Below, in pieces: positions 1 to 12,600 of a DNA stretch of 29,151 nt. The notes beneath the pieces are model-generated. The model did no database searches, was not told the origin of the DNA, and worked only from the letters and a program-made list of their open reading frames with translations. The stretch spans positions 1 to 29,151 of the forward strand of contig JAYMTF010000851.1 in assembly GCA_036897485.1 (NCBI GenBank), read 5' to 3'. Numbering within the stretch: the first letter of the stretch is position 1; every line of letters begins with the position of its first letter. The position numbers were made by a program, and so were the translations under genes. Origin of the DNA: Pelargonium nanum (Eukaryota > Streptophyta > Magnoliopsida > Geraniales > Geraniaceae).

Positions 1-670
1 ATACCCACGTTTGTGCTCGGTCTACCATACAGTGTTATTATTTGATGATAGTGGTTGATATCAGTTAACAGGGAGAGAGAGAGAGGGTTGAGAGGGAGAG
101 ATAAAGAGGTAAAATTACATCACAAAATCAGGGGTAGTTTGGGTATGAAATTTGATATAGACGCGAACAGTGTTCTCACAGAAGCTGGGTTGCTCTTGTG
201 AGAAGTAGAGCTTTTCAGCTGGTTTTTGATGAATGTCTATAAACATACATCAACAAGTAGACATGCCAAACCATTTTTTTTCAAAAAAATGTCTATTGAC
301 ATTTCATATAGACTTGAAGTAGACTTAAATTAAGATACCTTTTATACGATAATTATTTTCTAAATGACCTGACGCATGGAAGCCCAATGGGCCTAAACTA
401 CAGATCCTGAATCAAACTGGGTCGATTGGATTGATAAAAGTCCATAGCTGACGTAAACTACAGTGTGAGTCGCTCATACAGGATTAAAAATACACTACAC
501 TTGTCGCTTGCACGCACTCCCAAACCGCTCGCACAAATACATTCATAAGTAACGCAAGGTCTCCTCCTCTCTCTCCCCTCACACTTCACACCTTTCTCGA
601 CGATTCTCCTCCGTTTCTGCAATCTCTAAAACCCTCCTCTCTGCATTTGGTTCGCCACCACATCGCCGCC
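1..670 (+). promoter_or_regulatory. Upstream region and 5' leader of NOT1
   Basis: This non-coding stretch precedes the NOT1 start codon. Two plant site-II motifs lie back to back at 381-393 (GCCCA followed by TGGGCC). A CT-rich patch runs from about 561 to 600, and a telo-box AAACCCT sits at 629-635. Site-II plus telo-box is a known combination in plant genes for translation and growth. A weak TATA-like ATTAAAAATAC is at 483-493. A GA-rich tract lies at about 70-110. I find no ATG between 541 and 670, so the leader appears free of upstream ORFs. The start context GCCGCCATG is strong. The transcription start itself cannot be placed from sequence. Confidence 0.6.
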
Positions 671-3600
671 ATGCTCGACTTCTCCTCTACTGTTTCGACT
701 CAGATTCGCTTCTTGTTTCGGAGCCTCAACGACGCCACCGATGATTCCATTTTCCGCGAGCTCTGCCAGGTACGCACTCTCTCTGCAATCTGCGGTTTTC
801 GTGCTAATTTGGGGCTAATCGGTTGCGTTTACTGGATTCATGTGTTGAGAACGATGCTGGCTCTCTGCATTTGGGGGGTTTTACGTGAATTTTTCTTGAT
901 CTTTGTATGATTATGGATTAGATGTTCAGGTTCTGTTGAATTTGTTCTACGTGTTCTGGTTTTTCAAGCTTTGAAGCAACAGTTGTCTGACCTATTCAGT
1001 GAAGGAGCCTAGCGGAATTGGTTTTGATCTTTAAATTTGGTTTAGCTACAGGTTGTTTGTTTTATTAATTAGTTCAATTATCCAGTGGAAGTATCTAGAG
1101 CTGGTGCATGGAGACATTTGGACTTCTTGTTGAATGGAGGGAGGGCATGGATTAACATGGGCATATGAGTTAATTAGTCTGTAATAGCTATAAAGAAATA
1201 AAGAAAGAAAGAAAGAAAGAAAAGAAAAAAGGAAAGGGTTACCAAGTTACTGTTGTTGTCATTTTTATCACATGTTTAGTATTGAATCTCCATTATAAAT
1301 ATATTTTTGGAAGATCATAAACAATGCTGGTAAGGGTGTGGCTGCAGTTAATGGTGAATTTTAAACTTATACAAAAGTATGAATGCGTAAACACAGTAAG
1401 GTTTTGTTTCGGGTGAATTCAAATCAAATCTAAATCTAGCGATCCAATCAAAACTGATAGATCGATAAAATCAAACATGAATCTTATTCTATAAGTTTTC
1501 TAACTGATTAGTGTTTCCGTTTTAGGTTATATAAGTGTATTAAGGATTATTTGGTGGAGTGATCCACGAGTGAAGTAAAATAACTATATGCCACTAAGGT
1601 GTAGGTGATGAAAGAACTATAGATGATAGGGTAAGACATGTTGCTGGCTTAAAACATATAATGCTCATGGAAGGTTAAAACCACATTTACCATCCTTTGA
1701 GAGATGATGCTATTGAAAGGAAATTCATAGTTAGTCAATGCAAAAAAAGTTGAATATAGATGCTGTGTGCAAGCATGAGTTTTATTGTATATTTTGTACA
1801 TCTACTAGATATGTCGGTTACGTGGCTGGTGGCTCCTGAAAATACATGTGTGCATCACAAATACATGTAGAAAACATGATATAACATCCATTTCCAATCA
1901 TTCTTTTCTCTTGCAAGGCTGTGAAAAAGCATTAGAGTGAGAAAGTGGCTTTCAACGCTGTTATACATGTACCTATTTCCTCAAGCTGAAACATAAGAAC
2001 TTAGTCGACTTGAATATATAATTTATGATATTTAGTTTAGGTGGCATCAGTGTTTTGTCAGGTGAGATGTCTATAGATGGCAGAAGTTTGCAAGTCTAGG
2101 TGAACGGAATAATATAACCAGGGGAGGCTGCTGTAGTAGAGTAGTTTAGGAAACATTTATGTAGCAGCCCAACTGGGCTGGATAAGCTTTTCTATGTGTT
2201 GTTCGTTCTATACTCTTTGCTGAAATTCTTTCTAAAAGTATGTTCTGCTTGGCAGTTTACTGAATATGGAATTGAGGGAAGCATTATGCTACTCCAAACC
2301 CTCTTTGATCACCTGGACTTTCATAGCACGGATGTGAAGAACATGAAGCTGGAATCAGTATTGATATCACTTTTCAAATTCATACTTGGGAAACCGAATT
2401 TCAGTACGATTTTTTGTCAGTCACTTAGGATCATAGAGATCAGTGACATTTTCTTAGAGGATTTTTCTAATGCATTACACTTGTCTAAATCTGAAAAAAT
2501 TGGCATTGGTCTTGCATTGTCAGATGCGGAAAATCCTGATACCAGAGTGTGTGGTAAGGTTCAAGAGCGCTTATGTTGTTGAGTTGGTGTATTATTTCTG
2601 GTATAAGTATCCTAGGAGTTTCTCTGTGTGTGTTTGTTACAGTACCTCAACTTCTGTGCCGCTTTTCAGGTAAGAATTTTTGTATGGCTCAGATTGTGGA
2701 TGTTTGTGCCAATCCTGTTTCTGTGAATTCTGTGCAAATTCAGAACATTATAATGTTTCTCCAGCAATCTGAGGGGCTTTCCAAGCACATAGATTCCTTC
2801 ATGCAGATGTTATCTCTAGCACAGTTGAAAGATTCTACCTCCTTTGTCTTGTCTCCATTGCTTTCAGATGAACTGCGTGAGAGTAATTACTTAAGGTGCA
2901 ATCTTTTCTGTTGTTGTGTTTCTTCTAGTATTGGCTGCAAACCGATTGCCTTTCATATGCATTATTGTGTTGTAATACAACATTTACATGTACCTTTCTT
3001 TTTTGTGACAGGAATTTGGATATATTCCATGAATGCAAAAAAAATGATTTTGATGATATATTAGCAGAAATGGAGAAAGAAACAAACATGGGAGATATTG
3101 TGAAGGAACTAGGTTATGGGTGCACTGTTAATGCCTCACGGTGTAAAGAGATATTGTCGCTCTTCTTACCACTGACTGAATTTACCCTTTCAAAGATACT
3201 CAGCACAGTTGCGTGCACTCATTCTGGGCTTGAGGACAACCAGAGCACATTTCTTGCCTTCACTTCAGCTATTGGCTGTAGCACTCAGCCTGATCTCCAA
3301 TATACGAACTCTTGGAATATTAGTATCCTTGTAGATTCAATAAAGCAACTTGTGAGTTCTATTAACTGTTTTTTTCCCCACAATTCAACTTTATAATAAT
3401 TGTCTGTACCTGGCTCAAACGTTTGAGAATATGTCCTTTTTCCTGAGTGTTTATGCTTGGTACAGGCTCCTGGAACCAACTGGATCCGAGTTATTGAAAA
3501 TCTGGATCACGAGGGTTTTCTTTTTCCTAATGAAGAGGCATTTACTTTCTTTATGTCTTTATATAGGCATGCATGCCAGGTATGTAGATGTGCGTGGTTT

Positions 3601-6600
3601 AATTCATGTTAGGTGACCGCAAAAATAAATTTGTAACATTAGAAAATCTTGCACATTTGCTCTGAGTTGTATGAGGTTATATGTGCAGGATCCGTTCCCA
3701 CTTCATGCCATATGTGGGTCTGTGTGGAAGAATACTGAGGGTCAACTATCTTTCCTAAAATATGCTGTATCAGCACAGCCAGAAGTGTTTACTTTTAGAC
3801 ACTCTTTGAGGCCACTGGTATCGAACTTCATCTATTCAGCTTTTATCCCATGTTATCTATGTTGGATTTTTATGAATTTCTAATATCTCTGCAGAGATAT
3901 ATTGATGCAGTGCATTGCAATAATCTTCAAGTTGGACATTCAAATCATGCATGGTCATGTCTTGACCTTCTAGATGTGCTGTGTCAATTAGCTGAGAGGG
4001 GTCATGCTAGTTTTGTTCGATTGATGCTCAAGTATCCTCTTAAAAACTGTCCCGAACTATTGCTTCTTGGGATGGCACACATTAATGTACTGTTCTCTGC
4101 TTATATATTTGCGGCGAATCACTTTCTTTTATAATAAATTTGTTTTGGATATTAAAATTTGCATTTTTAATTGCAGACTGCATATAACCTCCTACAGACT
4201 GAAGTGTTTTTCACTGTCTTCCCAACTATAGTTCAAAATGGCATGGGTACTGGTGTACTTCCTTGCCTCTGGCATGTTAACCCTAAGCTTGTATTGCGGG
4301 GGCTTGTAGAGGCTCACAACAATGATGAAGAAATCATGCCCAGAATACTAGACATCTGTCAAGAACAAAAGGTAAAATGTGGAGTGAACTTGCTGTTCAT
4401 CTCCCTTCCAGGTTGCTTGTTGTGATTGGTGATTTCAGAATAGGTGCCTAGTTTTTATTCTTTGTTGAGGAAATTGTGTTTTAAATCACCTCTCTGAAAT
4501 TGTAATATTTTCCAATGTTTTTATTTTTGTTTTCTCTTGCTTTTTACCCATTCTGAATTCATTTTACAGATTCTCTTGCCAGTATTAGAGGTGATTCCTT
4601 CTACTTCTGGCATCAGATTAGCAGCCCTTGCTTCGCGAAAAGATCTTATAGACCTTGAGAAATGGTTGACTAATAATTTAAATACATATAAAGATATCTT
4701 CTTTCAGGTAAAACTCTGTTTATCCACTTGATCACAATAGCTGGGCAGTTATGGTTATGAGACCAGTGCCTACATTTGCTACATTTGAATCATTTTTAGC
4801 ATTAAAGAAATGAGAAAAGAACATCAGTTGAAATAAACAGTGCAATTTTTTCAGGAGTGCCTGCAGTTCTTAAGGGAAATCAATGTTCGTGGTTCACAGG
4901 ATCTTTCCAACAAACCTTTCCATCATTCAATTGCTGTTTTAAACTTATATTTGGAGACATGTCCTATCTTCTTGAAGGTTGAAATCCTGTGAATATTTTC
5001 TTCAGGGAGTTTTGGCTTCAGTTATATTGAACTTATTAACCAGTCTTGCTTTGCAGGTGCTTAAAGCTCATTCTGGTTTGCTTAGTTCTAGCAGCCAACA
5101 GTTTGATGATATGGAAAGGTTGCAAGTTACAGTTTTGGATTCTAATACAAGACTACAGAATGGGGGGACAGTGGAACCTTCAACATCTGATGGATATGCA
5201 GATGATATCGAGGCTGAAGCAAACTCTTATTTCCACCAAATGTTTTCTGGTCAGTTGACCATTGACACAATGGTTCATATGCTTGCTCGATTCAAAGAAT
5301 CTTCTGTGGCAAGGTATTATGCCGTAACTTCTATGCCTTTGTTACGGCAGTTTTTTTTCTCTTGTTTTAGTATCTTTAATGTCATTATTGCCACCCCTTT
5401 CTCAGCCACAGTAATCATGTTAATTATAGGCAATGTCCTTTTGTAATAATGAGAGAAGAAAACTTACATAGATGATATATTTGGAGTCAGTATTTGTCCT
5501 TTTGATTATTCCATGGGTTGAGCAGCTTTTACCTAATTGGCAGGGAGAAGTTAATATTTGAATGTATGATCGCTAACCTGTTCGAGGAGTACAAATTCTT
5601 CCCCAAATACCCTGAAAGGCAGCTTAAAATTGCTGCAGTTCTCTTTGGTGAGCAATGTTAAACTTTTATTTATTATTGGTTCACATTTTCTTTTATCAGT
5701 TGGATGGTTTACTATCTTCTTGTTGTATATGCATTTAATTTTAAATTAACTATTATCTTACTTTTATTTGCTTTTGTCTTTTACCTAACTCTGCCATTCT
5801 TTTTCCTCTTTGCTTGGGGTTTGTTAAGCGGAATTTTCTCCTTTCTTGCCAAAATGTGCTTCTTGGGTTGAATAGTCCACTGCCTGAAAATTATTGGTAT
5901 TAGATTTTTTTAGCTTATTGATGTTGCTATAGATAATTTGTAGGCATGATGCTTGTCTTATTGTGTAGTGTTACTCTTTGTCTCGAGGACATATTTTGAT
6001 AGATTTACAATTAGTTCAAACTGATGGAGTCATGGACCTTTATTTCAGTTTGAACTATGGAGTTCATTTGTAACTCGTTTATTTCTTGGCCTCATTGTAA
6101 TAAGTTTAATAGCTGTTGGAGGTTTTATAGTGATAGGTATGCTTTGAAAGTTACTATAATTCGCACATCAAGTCAATTTCTACATGATAAAGTTGTGCAT
6201 TCTAACAATGCTAAATGTACTAAAAACTAGTAATGAGTATTATCTTTCTTGGCACATTCTCAATGTTATGGATAAGAAGTCCTCACAAAGATAAACAGAA
6301 GAAAAGCTATACCAAAACTGCCACCCAACCCCTTTGAATATTTATTAAAGATGCATTCCTGAACAGATCAAAAGTAGCTTAAAGAGATGTAAGTAAGACA
6401 ACCCCATCCCATAAAAGATTAAACTGGCTCAGTGGATATATTATCATTCCTTTGTTGGCAAAGAACCCACAAGTTTGCCGAGGACACTTGCTGCAAAGCC
6501 TTCATTTCTATAATTTACATTAGTTTCTTCCCAGATAAAAAAGTTGTCTTTTGTAATGAGATATCTAGAACTAAAAGGCGATACTTATTATTCCAGTAAC

Positions 6601-9600
6601 TAAGTGGTTTCTTTGTTCTTTACTCAAGACTGAATGCTTTTCGTATATTTTAGAGACATTATTGTTCTTTTTGTGGTCCAATGGTCTTGCTTTGCTCACC
6701 TTTTCCGCATTTGTATGTGAAGTTGAGTATTGTCTCTCCTGCAGCGTAGTGCAGTTCCTGGAAGCATTTATCTTTACATTCTTAAAGCTGCTTTTGTTTT
6801 GTTATAATGTGCCCTGACATACCCATATTTCAGGCTCTGTTATCAAGCACCAACTTGTAACTCATCTCACGCTCGGGATTGCCCTTCGCGGTGTTCTTGA
6901 TTCGTTACGTAAACCTGCTGATTCAAAAGTTTGTACCAGTGTTACCTTTATCTTTATCTTTATCTTTTTGTAATTTTATTTTATTTTAATATTTATTTTG
7001 TTCAGTGATGTGAATAATTAATCAATTGCCTTTTGCATGTAGATGTTTGTGTTTGGTACCATGGCTGTGGAGCAGTTTGTTGATCGTTTGATTGAGTGGC
7101 CTCAGTATTGCAACCATATCTTACAAATATCTCATCTGCGTAGTACTCATCCCGAACTCATTGGTTTTATTGAACGGGCTCTTGCCAAGATTTCATCAGG
7201 TCATATTGAATCAGATGGAAATAATTATGCTTCTGATGCTCACCATCTTTCTTCACCTCAAATTGCTTCAGGAAATGCGGAGGTAACCAGTAATATTGTT
7301 TGGCTGATGTCGCCATACATTTGGTGTTGTATTTCCATGTCAATAAGTCATGCACATATAAATTTAAATATTTTCACGAGAGTTTGCAATTTCAATATAG
7401 CATCTATTTCTACTATCAGTGGAGTCTTTATTAGTTAGGTTACTATAAATGGGAGATGACTGCTGGATAAATCCCAATTTTGATATAATCAACTTTTTCA
7501 AAATTCTCAAGTGGTTTGGGGCTTACTAAATGGAAGATATTTTCTTTCTCCTAGAAATATTCAAACATCTTTAGGCCTCAGGTTCTCCACCTTCAGCCTT
7601 TGTTTAGCAGAAGTGTGCTGCCATACATTTGCCAATATAATTTTTTTATTGCCCATTACTTTGTGGTAGAGGTAGTAAGCATATAGTTGTTGAGGACTCA
7701 AGGAAGAGAATAAAACTTTAGGTGGGTAAAAAGAAGGATAAGTGTAGCTGAGGCCAACTAATTGTGAGGAACGTCTAAGTTGGGTTGATTTCTCTGAATT
7801 CATTGAACTTTACCGTTCAGATGACCTAGTAGTCTTATGATACCATGCTTAACTGTAGTAATAGACAGTAGGCTACAAAGTGGATAGTAAAGCTTATTCA
7901 AAATATCAGAATTTTAGATCGGTTTGATAATTTTTGGTTTTATTTTTAATGTTTATATTAACCCAAATCACGCTATAAAAATATTGTTACCGATTCTCTG
8001 CCTGCTTGCTTGATTTTACAGCCTTGACATTGATTGCCTGTAGTCATTGTTGCAGTTAAATGGGTTAACTAGCACCCAACCTGGGAAACAACTTTCTTCT
8101 TCATTCCTGCTTCAGCAGAGACTGGAAATTGATGACCGGCTGCACAAAGGCTCTACAATTTCCACTGACACGAATCCCACTTCATCTATCGCTGGTCAAG
8201 CTTCTGTTATTTCCTCAGGAAGTGCTACTAGTATTAATAAGGTATCATCTGACATTCCATGTTAATTGCACATTTAATGCACCAATGGCAAGATTTCAGT
8301 TATTTGCATTTCCTCTCTAATCACCATTTTATTGTTCGACTGCAGTTACAAAATGCAAATAGTGCTCCAGCATCACTGTCTTCATCCCTTGGGTTTTCTC
8401 ATTCGTCCCGAGGAGCTACTTCAACTAGTAATTTTCTAGTACTTATAGTTAATGTGTATGTATGTGTATTCCTCTTCCTCCCTCCCTCCCACCCTTTACC
8501 CACCCACAGACAAAAAGTACATACCACTGTACTTCTTGAAGGAGCAGTTTGATCATTAGGTGACAGGTTTTATACATCAGTATAAGCCTCCACACTCAGG
8601 ATGTGATGCCGTGCATTTAATATTTTGGATTTGAAAATTCTACCTATATTTTTTAAACCAGAGGACTTATAAACCAACCAGAAACTTGATGATGAAAACA
8701 TAAATGTTGCAGTGGATGTATCAAGAAACTAAACAAATGAAGACAAACTGGTAAAAAAAAATCAATATGAATCACAACGACTTTTAATATCTCTATACTC
8801 AAATTAGCTTGGAGTGCTAGTAAAAAAATAGAGTATTGGGCTAAAATGATCTCATTCTTTTGTGATAGTGTTGGAAACCTTCATATTTATTGTCTGAAAA
8901 ATGTAATGAAAAATTGCTATTATATGGAACCAAATCCTAACAAATTGCCCGCCTCTGACCTCTTTTGTTGATTTTTATCCCCTATTATTGTTATTATGGA
9001 ACAAGTTGCAATGTCAAGCACTGCTTCAACTAGGTCATCATTTTTGTATTATGGTCTACCTCTCATTGGATTGAAAACCATTTATATTTGTTGTGTGTAT
9101 CCAAAATACCTCGTACATGAAGGGCTGGTGTGATACTGTGCTTAAAATCATATACCTTTGTCTGAAGCATACACTTCGAGAGAGGCCTAGTTTTTCTAGG
9201 TCCCACCTTGGTCTGAAGTGTGCTCGAGTCCATGCACTGAACCTTCAAAACCTATAATATTTATCCTTTTTTTAATCTTTACTTTTATTGTTTATTGAAT
9301 GTGTTATGTTGGCACTGGGAGGCATATTAATTTAACATTTACTAATACAGGGTTTGGCTCTGCTTTGAACATTGAAACACTTGTTGCTGCTGCTGAGAGA
9401 AGAGAAACCCCCATTGAGGTATTCTGTTTGTTTAATTTATTCTTCTATAAGAGTTTGATTCTCAGGGGTAGATTAAACACAATCATAATACTTGTCAGTT
9501 TGTGAAGGTTTGGTGTATTAGACATCATTATTCTTATAAATTTATATAAGATTGACTAGTATGTCTGGGTTTCTATAAAAATATTCTTTGCATAGAACAT

Positions 9601-12600
9601 GTCAATGGACCATCCTACAGTTTTGTTACCTCACTCCCAATGTTATCAGACCTTTAATATTTATGGGCAAGCCTTTCCTCTTCTTGTTTTGTTGATCAAA
9701 TAGATAACAGTCAAACACAAGAAAGTGATTTTCATTGTCTAAGCGAATTTCATTTACTGAGGCACAGCCAAAGTGCTTTTGTGTGCTTTTTGTCCAAACT
9801 CCAAAGTGCAAAGAGAAGGTGTTGTATGTTTATACTTTATATTACTAAATTGTTCTCTTGTTGTGCTTCATTAAATGGTACATGCTTCATTTAAATTGTG
9901 TTAATCATATTAATAAATTTTATAAACCTAGTTCCGCTCTGCCTTATAGGGTAGCAGTCTCTCTGCCTTATGCAAACATACCATGGTATTGGAGCTGGCT
10001 TGTGTAGGTAACATAATAGGGAGGAGTCTAGTCAACCCCACGTCACTCGAAGTGGGACCATATTCTAGCCAAAAGAAAAGACCACTTTATGCACGGGTCT
10101 AGCCCACTAGTCATGCATGGATTGTAGACAACTCCAAGTTGATGCTTCTTATAACTGTTGGGTCATATCACCTAATAACTTAGGCTTTTGAGTTGGAATA
10201 TATAACAGCAATGATATTTAGATAGCAGTAAAAATTGCCATCAGACAGTTATTTAAACGACTGGGTCTTGAAATTCTGTGTCTTATTTTAGCTAAAAAAA
10301 TGTGTTGAAGGTTTTGCTCCCTGCAGACCTGGGCTGGGCAAACCAATGATAGCCATGGCATCATTGACTTTGCAGAATTGGAAAGTTTCATTGTTTGTTG
10401 AGGATTAGCTTGCATGTTCCAGTATTGCTGTCTGTTAATTTCAAGCCATGGTATTTGTTTTAGATCTTTATTGTTTTTGATCTTCTGTTTACAGGCCCCA
10501 GCATTGGCAGTTCAGGACAAGATATCATTTATAATCAATAATATTTCAGTTTCAAATATTGAAGTTAAAGCAAAAGAATTTGCTGAAATTTTGATGGAGC
10601 AGTATCATCCATGGTTTGCGCAGTATATGGTTATGAAAAGGTTGGAAGCTTTGAATGAAGTTTTACCCTCACATTGTCACATATGCATGCACACACACAC
10701 ACAGAGGGAGGGAAGGAGACTGTACTTTGTTTCACTATATCTATACCATTTAACTTTACAGAGCAAGCATCGAGCCAAATTTTCATGACTTGTACTTAAA
10801 GTTTCTGGACAAAGTTAATTCTAAGGCTTTGAATAAGGAAATCTTGCAAGCTTCATATGAGAACTGCAAGGTAGAGTCTTGCAGAGTCTTATAGCTACTT
10901 CACTCATGTTTTGAAGTTAACTAATGCTGTTTGTAGTGATATTTAGTACCCGTGTATTCTTTCAGGTTCTTTTACGATCAGAGCTTATAAAATCAAGCTC
11001 AGAAGAGCGGTCATTGCTAAAGAATTTGGGCAGCTGGCTTGGAAAGTTGACAATTGGCAGAAACCAAGTTTTAAGGGCTCGTGAAATAGATCCCAAATCT
11101 TTGATCGTTGAAGTATTTCTTTTCATTAATGCCGTCTTCTAAGTCCCTGTTTCATTGCAATATATTTATTACTTATTTTCTTTTGTAATTTATTTTTGAC
11201 AGGCATATGAGAGAGGTTTGATGATTGCTGTAATTCCATTTACTTCAAAGGTATGGTTGTACTTATGATTGGTGCATATCCTTTAAATTGATTCGGTGAG
11301 TTTCACATTCCATTATTCACCGCAGGTTTTGGAACCTTGTCAAAGCAGTATAGCTTATCAACCTCCTAATCCCTGGACTATGGGCATTCTTGGATTACTT
11401 GCTGAGATTTACTCGATGCCGAACTTAAAAATGAACCTCAAGTTTGATATCGAGGTATATTGTGTGGAGATGCACATGTTTCATATTGGAGCTTTGCCAT
11501 GAGTTTGATGTAGGATCCATTTACACATGTACTATTTTTTCCTTTGGCATCCCAGGTCTTATTCAAGAACCTTGGCGTGGATATGAAGGATATAACACCA
11601 AGTTCTCTTCTTAAGGATCGTGTAAGAGAAGTTGAAGGGAATCCTGATTTCTCAAACAAAGATCTTGGAGCATCTCATCCACAGATGGTTACTGAAATTA
11701 AGCCAGGATTGATGCCTCCACTAAATCAAGTCGATCTTCCACTTGAGGTTGCCAGTCCATCTAATTCTTCTACCCGGACCCATATGTTATCTCAGGTTTG
11801 AGTTATTTGACGTGCTGTAGTTTGGTGTTAGCAATTTTCACGCTGTCGTTCATTCCTGAAATGTTGATTAATTTGTGGATTCAGTATCCTGCATCTCTTC
11901 ACCTTTCTTCTGGTACTTTGATGGATGATGAAAAGCTAGCAGCTATAGGCTTGTCTGATCAGCATCCTACAGCACAAGGACTGTTACCAGCTGCTCCATC
12001 CCAACCACCTTTTTCTGTTAGTCTGGTGAGGTTGCAAGTTCTTCTTTTAGTTTTGTAAGGCTTGATCAGATATGATTCTTGATAGATTGGTCTTTGTTTT
12101 TTGCAGCTATCAACGCCGATCTCAAACATTGGAGCACATGTTGTTATCAACCAGAAGCTTATTGCTTCAGGATTGCATTTGCATTTTCAGAGGTTCAAAG
12201 TTTCCAACAATCCTTTCCTGCTAATTATATAAATGGTTCTTGATTAAAACTTAACTTCAACCATATATTACAGAGTGGTTCCAATTGCAATGGACAGAGC
12301 TATCAAAGAGATAGTGTTTGGTATTGTTCAGCGCAGTGTCTCTATAGCAACTCAAACTACAAAAGAGCTTGTTTTAAAGGTTTGTTCGCTCCTATCATTT
12401 TAAAATGCCAAGACAGCTGTTTAAACTGTGCTTTGTCATGCTGCTTCAATTGGAGCTGTTTGGATGCCAGAAGAGCTAGGAAGCAACAAGAGTCTAGGGT
12501 TTGTCATAAGCCATAGCAAGAAATCATATAGAAGCTAAGGGTTTTCAGTAAACAATTAGCCAAAATAGAGAGATCAGAGAGAAGAATGATTAGAGATAGG

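Larger units (their letters stand above)
671..4977 (+). other. CNOT1 (NOT1): NOT1 exons 1-10: N-terminal HEAT-repeat region
   Basis: Coding exons are 671-769, 2256-2553, 2670-2895, 3012-3351, 3466-3579, 3689-3817, 3895-4086, 4177-4371, 4570-4707 and 4855-4977, covering residues 1 to 618. Recognisable plant NOT1 segments are [15 protein letters not shown] (exon 2), [18 protein letters not shown] (exon 5) and [19 protein letters not shown] (exon 7). In the family this region folds as HEAT-type helical repeats and in yeast and animals contacts other subunits (NOT10/NOT11 in animals). Ten exons join in one frame; introns 2 and 3 are phase 1 and phase 2, the rest phase 0. Confidence 0.9.

Noticed and set aside
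174-202. Short inverted repeat TCTCACA/TGTGAGA upstream of NOT1
   Set aside because: Arms of only 7 bp with no target duplication or larger terminal repeat; too weak to call a MITE.
647-670. Upstream in-frame extension of NOT1 from 647
   Set aside because: It begins with TTG, not ATG. ATG 671 has a strong context and matches the conserved plant NOT1 N-terminus.
4979-5446. Open frame at 4979-5446 as a separate gene
   Set aside because: It is NOT1 exon 11 read through its flanking introns; splicing at 5057 and 5313 restores the NOT1 frame.
7561-7803. Minus-strand open frame in intron 14
   Set aside because: No recognisable domain or gene context; its length is ordinary for AT-rich intron sequence.
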